Source of the DNA: Dugong dugon
Taxonomy: Eukaryota; Chordata; Mammalia; Sirenia; Dugongidae
Reading direction: 5' to 3'
Assembly: GCA_030035585.1 (NCBI GenBank)
Contig: CM057464.1
Coordinates: forward strand, 78,724,919-78,788,918
Length of the DNA stretch: 64,000 nt
The position numbers and the translations under genes are program-made. Shown here piece after piece: positions 59,644 through 64,000 of this stretch (the first letter of the stretch is position 1; each line of letters begins with the position of its first letter). A model generated the notes under the pieces. That model saw nothing but the letters and a program-made list of their open reading frames with translations, was not told where the DNA came from and ran no database searches.

Positions 59644-60433
59644 GTTGTTGTTAGGTTTGGTTGAGTAGATTCCAAATCATAGCAACCCTATGTACAACAG
59701 AATGAAACACTGCCTGGTCTTGCGCCATCCTCACAATCGTTCTGCTTGAGCCCATTGTTGCAGCCACTGTGTCAGTCCATTTCATTTAGTGTCTTCCTCT
59801 TTTTTGCTGACCCTCTGCTTTACCAAGCATGTTGTCCTTCTCCAGGGACTGGTCCTTCCTGATAACATGTCCAAAGTATGTGAGACAGTCTCACCATCCT
59901 TGCTTCTAATGAGCATTCTGGCTTGTACTTCTTCAGAGACAGATTGGTTCATTCTTCTGGCAGTCCACGGTATATTCAATGTTCTTCGCCAACACCATAA
60001 TTCAAAGGCATCAATTCTTCTTCAGTCTTCCTCATTCATTATCCAGCTTTCACATGTATGTGAGGCAATTGAAAATACCATGGCTTGGGTCAGACAAGCA
60101 CACTTTGGTCCTTGAAAGGACGTCTTCGCTTTTCAAGACTTCAAAGGGATCTTTTGCAGCAGATTTGCCCAATGCAATGCGTCATTTGATTTCTTGACTG
60201 CTGCTTCCATAAGCCTTGATTGTGGATTCAAGTAAAATGAAATCCTTGACAGCTTCAATCTTTTCTCTGTTTATCATGATGTTGCTTATTAGTCCAGTTG
60301 TGAGGATTTTTGTTTTCTTTATGTTGAGGCGTAATCCATACTGAAGATTATAGTTTTTGATCTTCATCGGTGTTTCAAGTCCTCTTGATTTGCAGCAAGC
60401 AAGGTTGTGTCATGTGCATATTGCAGGTTATTA
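59644..60433 (-). mobile_element. RTE LINE, 3' end, 5'-truncated
   Basis: The tail GTTGTTGTTAGG is at the left, and the body runs to just before the reverse-transcriptase catalytic box. It is flanked by the 10-bp repeat TGATGCTATT (59634-59643 and 60434-60443). The left copy is also the right-hand duplication of the preceding AfroSINE. Confidence 0.9.
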
Positions 60434-61512
60434 ATGATGCTATTAGTAGAATAAATTATTAGCATTTACAAAAACTAAGTAGCAAGCAGTATTATAGTGA
60501 GATCTCTGGCAAGGGCCTAAAATACCCATTATATTTTCTTACTGATTGAAAGAGATTTGTGTGAATTGTATTTTGACATGTTCACAGCAAAATTTCACAT
60601 TTTCTTACAAAAATAAGCCAACTCCTTTCTTGCCTAGGTGGAGAGTAAACAGTATCTGTAAGCAGGTCCAAAGAATTTCCTAAACCAAATTTCAACCTGT
60701 TGGAATTCTTTAAAAAGTGTTCTGAAGATGCACAGTTTTTACCAACATAAAGCAAAGAAAAAAATTACAAGTTGATATTAAAGTGATCAAACAGAACACA
60801 CTAAAAAAAAAAAAGTAGTTAAATTAGAAGATGCTTAATTTTCTTACATAGTGCTAACTGATGTATCTTCCTAGACAGTTTGATATAATTTAAGAAATAA
60901 CACAACAGATCAGTCATTAAAATAAACACAGGATATAAACAAACAATAAAACCTCAGAAACTCCCAAAACATATCCAGAAATATGGTATTTCTCAAAATC
61001 ATTATTTTTGAGAACTTAATATTATTCATGAAGTCATCGAACAACAATGGAGTCTTATCAGAATTAGGAGCTGAAGGAGATATGCTTTTTATCTAGCAAA
61101 TTCTTTCTATTTAATCTTTTTTTTTTTTTCTTTTTATATTTGCTCTTGGGTCTTCTCTTGCAATTTTCTCATGTCAAATAAAATACAATCTTCATAATTG
61201 CAGTAAGAGAGAAAAGATAATTCTGTGGAGGGAAATTACTCAAGGCAGAAGGACTAAAATTACCAGTCTTAATTAGTTTTGTATTTCTGTTGGGTAAAGG
61301 AATTGCTGTTTGGGAGCTGAGAGTGTATGTTCAGCTCCTCAGGGAGCAATAATGCATTTGGCATGGGACAAGGAAAGAAACAAAATAAATTATTGGTTTT
61401 CAGCTTGAATTGCTATCTAGATTACAAGAAAATAACAAAGAGTAATAAGGACCATTTGCTTGCTAATGGTCATGACATTACATTCAATCATAATTCAGCT
61501 TGTAAAACTCAC

Positions 61513-61679
61513 TTGAAAAAAATGAGCCGGGATAGTCTTAGACCTGGACACACCATGGAGGTCTGTTGCTTCAAAACGCACAAACTGGAGGTGATTTGTG
61601 GTCGTCTCTTGTTTAATGTGCTTAATTCTAGAGAAGAGTTGAGGTAAGGTGGGAAATTGAGTGTTGTCCCTGGTATGAT
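61513..61679 (-). CDS. LGSN: Lengsin (LGSN), penultimate coding exon
   Basis: A 167-nt exon found by translating the minus strand. It opens with AT, the last two bases of a split codon (phase 1), then 55 whole codons ending in FFQ. The peptide includes RIKHIKQE and [20 protein letters not shown], the N-terminal beta-grasp part of the glutamine synthetase fold, and it aligns with residues of about 55 to 110 of human lengsin. The acceptor is TTTTACAG ending at 61680; the donor is GTGAGT from 61512 downward, a strong match. The end phase (0) fits the acceptor of the last exon exactly. The stretch KQETTTNH differs from the human QAMAKNR region, so this part is drifting. An opposite-strand frame at 61327-61647 is only a shadow. 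The first coding exon, about 54 residues, is not visible between 61680 and 64000. Confidence 0.95.
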
Positions 61680-61757
61680 CTGTAAAATAAAGAATGGTTC
61701 TAAGTCACTGGATCATGATGAATTGAGAAGCGAGAAGAGGTTAAGGGGGATAAAAAA

Positions 61758-61968
61758 AAAAAACAAAGAGTTGTTATCAAGTCACTTCTGACTCATGGTG
61801 ATTCCATCTGTGTCAAAATAGAACTGTGCTCCACGGGGTTTTTAATGGCTGATTTTTCAGAAGTAGATCACCAGGGCTTTCTTTCGAGACACCTCTGAGT
61901 GAATTTGAACTGCCAGCATTTAGGTTAGCAGCAAGTGCCTTAACCATTTGTGCCACCCAGGGACTCCC
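61758..61968 (-). repeat. AfroSINE (long variant), 78 bp upstream of an LGSN exon
   Basis: TATCAAGTCACTTCTGACTC and GTGCCACCCAGGGACTC. On the minus strand it lies shortly before the acceptor of the 61513-61679 exon. Confidence 0.9.
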
Positions 61969-62604
61969 AAAAGGAAGTTAGAGTGAATTAACCTCTGTTC
62001 ATTGCCTCTAAGTATATTTACTCAGCTTAGAGTCAGAGATCTTACCCTTTCTTACACGGCCTTTACCATCTCCCCAAGAAAGTTGTCTCTAAATAGCCTA
62101 AAGAGATTATCACTTACCTTTAGCTGGAAGTTACCATTATTTTGATGTTTCTAACAATATCATATGTAGATACTGAAAACACTTTTCTTATGGAAATTAG
62201 AATATATTGTTATAACTGAATAGCATTGGCACCATGTAAATCTCTTCAGGGATGATTATCATTGAAAAGATTTTAAGTCTATTGAACTAACAGGTAATGC
62301 CCAGATTAAAAGTTACTATATAGTTGAAGGCAAAATTATTTGTTCATTTTTGTTTATTTGTTTTCTGTGTTGATTTTTTTTCTTTTTTGGCCAAAAAACC
62401 TTCATTTTTTTATAGTTGCATCTGAATCTAAGAAGTCTACATCTCTCTGTCAAATTTAAAATAGGTTTAAATAAGCAAACAAAAGTGTTTTTCAAGAATG
62501 AGAGTAAAGGAGATGAAAAATTTAGACTGCATACTAAAATGTAAAATTGGAAACATAAAGGAAGCATGATCTTCTCAAGACTTGTAAGAAACAATCTAAA
62601 AATT

Positions 62605-62790
62605 ATAAAACTTTATGGCTAGAAGAGACCTTGGAGATAAATTGTCTAAATCCAACCAACTCGTTAGCTTGAGTCTCACAGAGGGTCAATGAAGTATCCC
62701 AAGTCACGCTGTCAGTTCATTGCCAAAATTGAAACTAGAATCCAGATGGCTGGACTCCTGATGGCTGGCTCATTACCACAAAATGAATGA
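62605..62790 (-). repeat. MIR-family-like element
   Basis: CTAGAAGAGACCTTGGAGAT, GTCACGCTGTCAGTTCATTG and ATCCAGATGGCTGGACTCC resemble an ancient MIR-type or related SINE. Confidence 0.5.
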
Positions 62791-62859
62791 ATATTTCTAA
62801 AGCATAACGAGGAGTTTAGCACATAGTACACACTACACAGGTGTTTGCTACTGTCAGAA

Positions 62860-63070
62860 ATTTTAGGAGAGGCACAGAGTGTAGTGGCTCAGCACAAATG
62901 CTGGAACCTGTCTGCCTCACTTCTAATCCTGCCTTTGCCTTGGCAAGTTTGTTGTCCTGTCTGTGCCTCGGCTTTCTCATCAATAAAATATTACCTACTT
63001 CATAGGATTGTTATGAGGCTTCCGCAGGTTATTTAATTGTTTCTGGCAGACAGTCGGCACCATAAAGTGA
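62860..63070 (+). repeat. MIR SINE
   Basis: TGCCTCGGCTTTCTCATCAA and AGGATTGTTATGAGGCTTCC in MIR order. Confidence 0.7.
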
Positions 63071-63582
63071 ACACAATTACTCTAACCCTAGTAAATGGTA
63101 ATGTGATAACCTCTGCATCCGAATACCCATCAACCTGTCACATCACTCTGACATTGAGTAGCTACAATTTTTAAATGATACCTGAGTATCCTTTTTCAAG
63201 ATATAACTAAGCTTTAAAAATAAGCATAAAGATTGACAGTTAAAAGCACAGATTAAGTAGATTTTAAGTACAGGAAACATGAGGAAAACAAGTTACTAGT
63301 TCCACCTATGCAAATATATTAGTGATAATGCCCTGTCATTTGACTACTCTGAGACCTCTGAGGCTTTATAACCACCTCCCATTTAACACAAACAATTAAG
63401 CTGTAGCAATTACAATGTTCCATGCAAAATTAGCAGTTGCTGTGTTCCCAACTCATTCTAAAATATTGGGTGTTATGCTCAAGGTGAATAATGCTTCTTA
63501 AATAAAATAAAATTTGTAGGCATTTTAAAATATTGAAATTTTCAGATAATCAGTACTCTAAACACACTAGGCAATTATATAT

Positions 63583-63741
63583 CCCAAAAAACCTATTGCT
63601 GTCAAGTTGATTCTGACTCAGAGCAACCTTATAGGACAGAGTACAACTGCCCTATAGGGTTTCTAAGGAGCACTGGTGGATTCGAACTGCCTACATTTTG
63701 GTTAGCAGCCGAACACTTAACCACTGTGCCACCAGGGCTCC
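63583..63741 (-). repeat. AfroSINE with 14-bp perfect duplication
   Basis: Full length; AGGCAATTATATAT at 63569-63582 and 63742-63755. Confidence 0.95.
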
Positions 63742-64000
63742 AGGCAATTATATATAAGCCATAAATATATTAAGGACATTCAAAAAAAAAAAAAAAAGGC
63801 ATCTCCTGTGAAACAAGGTAATTTTATTGGTTCGCCAGTAATAGGATCATAGGTATCTTATTAGTTCTTTTACTTACCCACATCTTCTAAACTGTCTATA
63901 GTAAATATGTGTTATTTTAAAATAAGGAAAATATTCATCCTTTCAAGACATATTTTTTTCATCACCACACACTATTCACACTGGACGTATACCTAGGAAG

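Larger units (their letters stand above)
52408..61512 (-). other. LGSN: LGSN intron between the two visible coding exons
   Basis: A 9105-bp intron bounded by GTGAGT at 61512 and TTTAG at 52408. It contains, from left to right on the plus strand, an L1-like 3' end, MIR-like sequence, a 2.45-kb RTE, MIR-like sequence, an AfroSINE, an AfroSINE split by an L1 3' end, and a further RTE. The retroelements identified are mostly in the minus orientation, the same as the gene. The stretches 56262-57575, 58031-58690 and 60444-61512 are AT-rich and I see nothing coding in them. Confidence 0.85.
61680..64000 (-). other. LGSN: LGSN upstream intron (partial)
   Basis: Sequence 5' of the penultimate exon on the minus strand. 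I looked on the minus strand for the preceding coding exon (VTKPYVCSTEVGE-like peptide in human) and did not find it, so the intron runs off the window. It holds two AfroSINEs and two MIR-like elements. Confidence 0.7.

Noticed and set aside
61327-61647. 106-codon plus-strand frame
   Set aside because: It is antisense to the LGSN exon at 61513-61679, whose minus-strand translation matches lengsin with correct splice sites.

Overview
The window is vertebrate nuclear DNA from a placental mammal. The dominant short repeat is the AfroSINE, and its partner LINE is an RTE/BovB-clade element with many copies here. That pairing points to Afrotheria, and within it most likely an elephant or another paenungulate (inference from repeat families). 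There are no operons, CRISPR arrays or bacterial features. Almost all open reading frames in the window are chance frames or lie inside repeats.

Host gene: the only host gene I can support is LGSN (lengsin, a lens glutamine-synthetase-like protein), on the minus strand. Its last coding exon is 51208-52407 and the preceding exon is 61513-61679. Splice sites and phase match. Together they give about 455 of about 509 residues; the N-terminal coding exon(s) lie beyond the right end. Intron 3 (52408-61512) holds RTE copies in the gene's sense orientation, an L1 3' end inserted into an AfroSINE, and MIR-like sequence.

Layout: 1-10500 is intergenic DNA with MIR, a MaLR-type LTR, nested AfroSINEs and rearranged RTE copies, including one with an internal inversion (7217-8610). 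10522-15940 is a cluster of L1 3' fragments that also holds a 208-bp foldback element (13476-13683). 15954-22790 is AfroSINE-rich with an L2 3' end and an LTR. 22791-31937 is a nest: an LTR split by an unidentified repeat, which is split by a near full-length L1 of about 8.4 kb. The 5'UTR of that L1 is a tandem array of pyrimidine-rich monomers. 31938-51000 is intergenic DNA with hAT-Charlie remnants, microsatellites, an ERVL-type LTR and two related LTRs, one nested inside a broken copy. 51000-64000 is the LGSN 3' part.

I found no convincing new protein-coding system. The most unusual items are the foldback element, the L1 5'UTR monomer array, the RTE inversion, the SINEs that carry both ends of the RTE, and a site that took up an AfroSINE and then an RTE. 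Family names for repeats are from memory of consensus sequences and were not searched.
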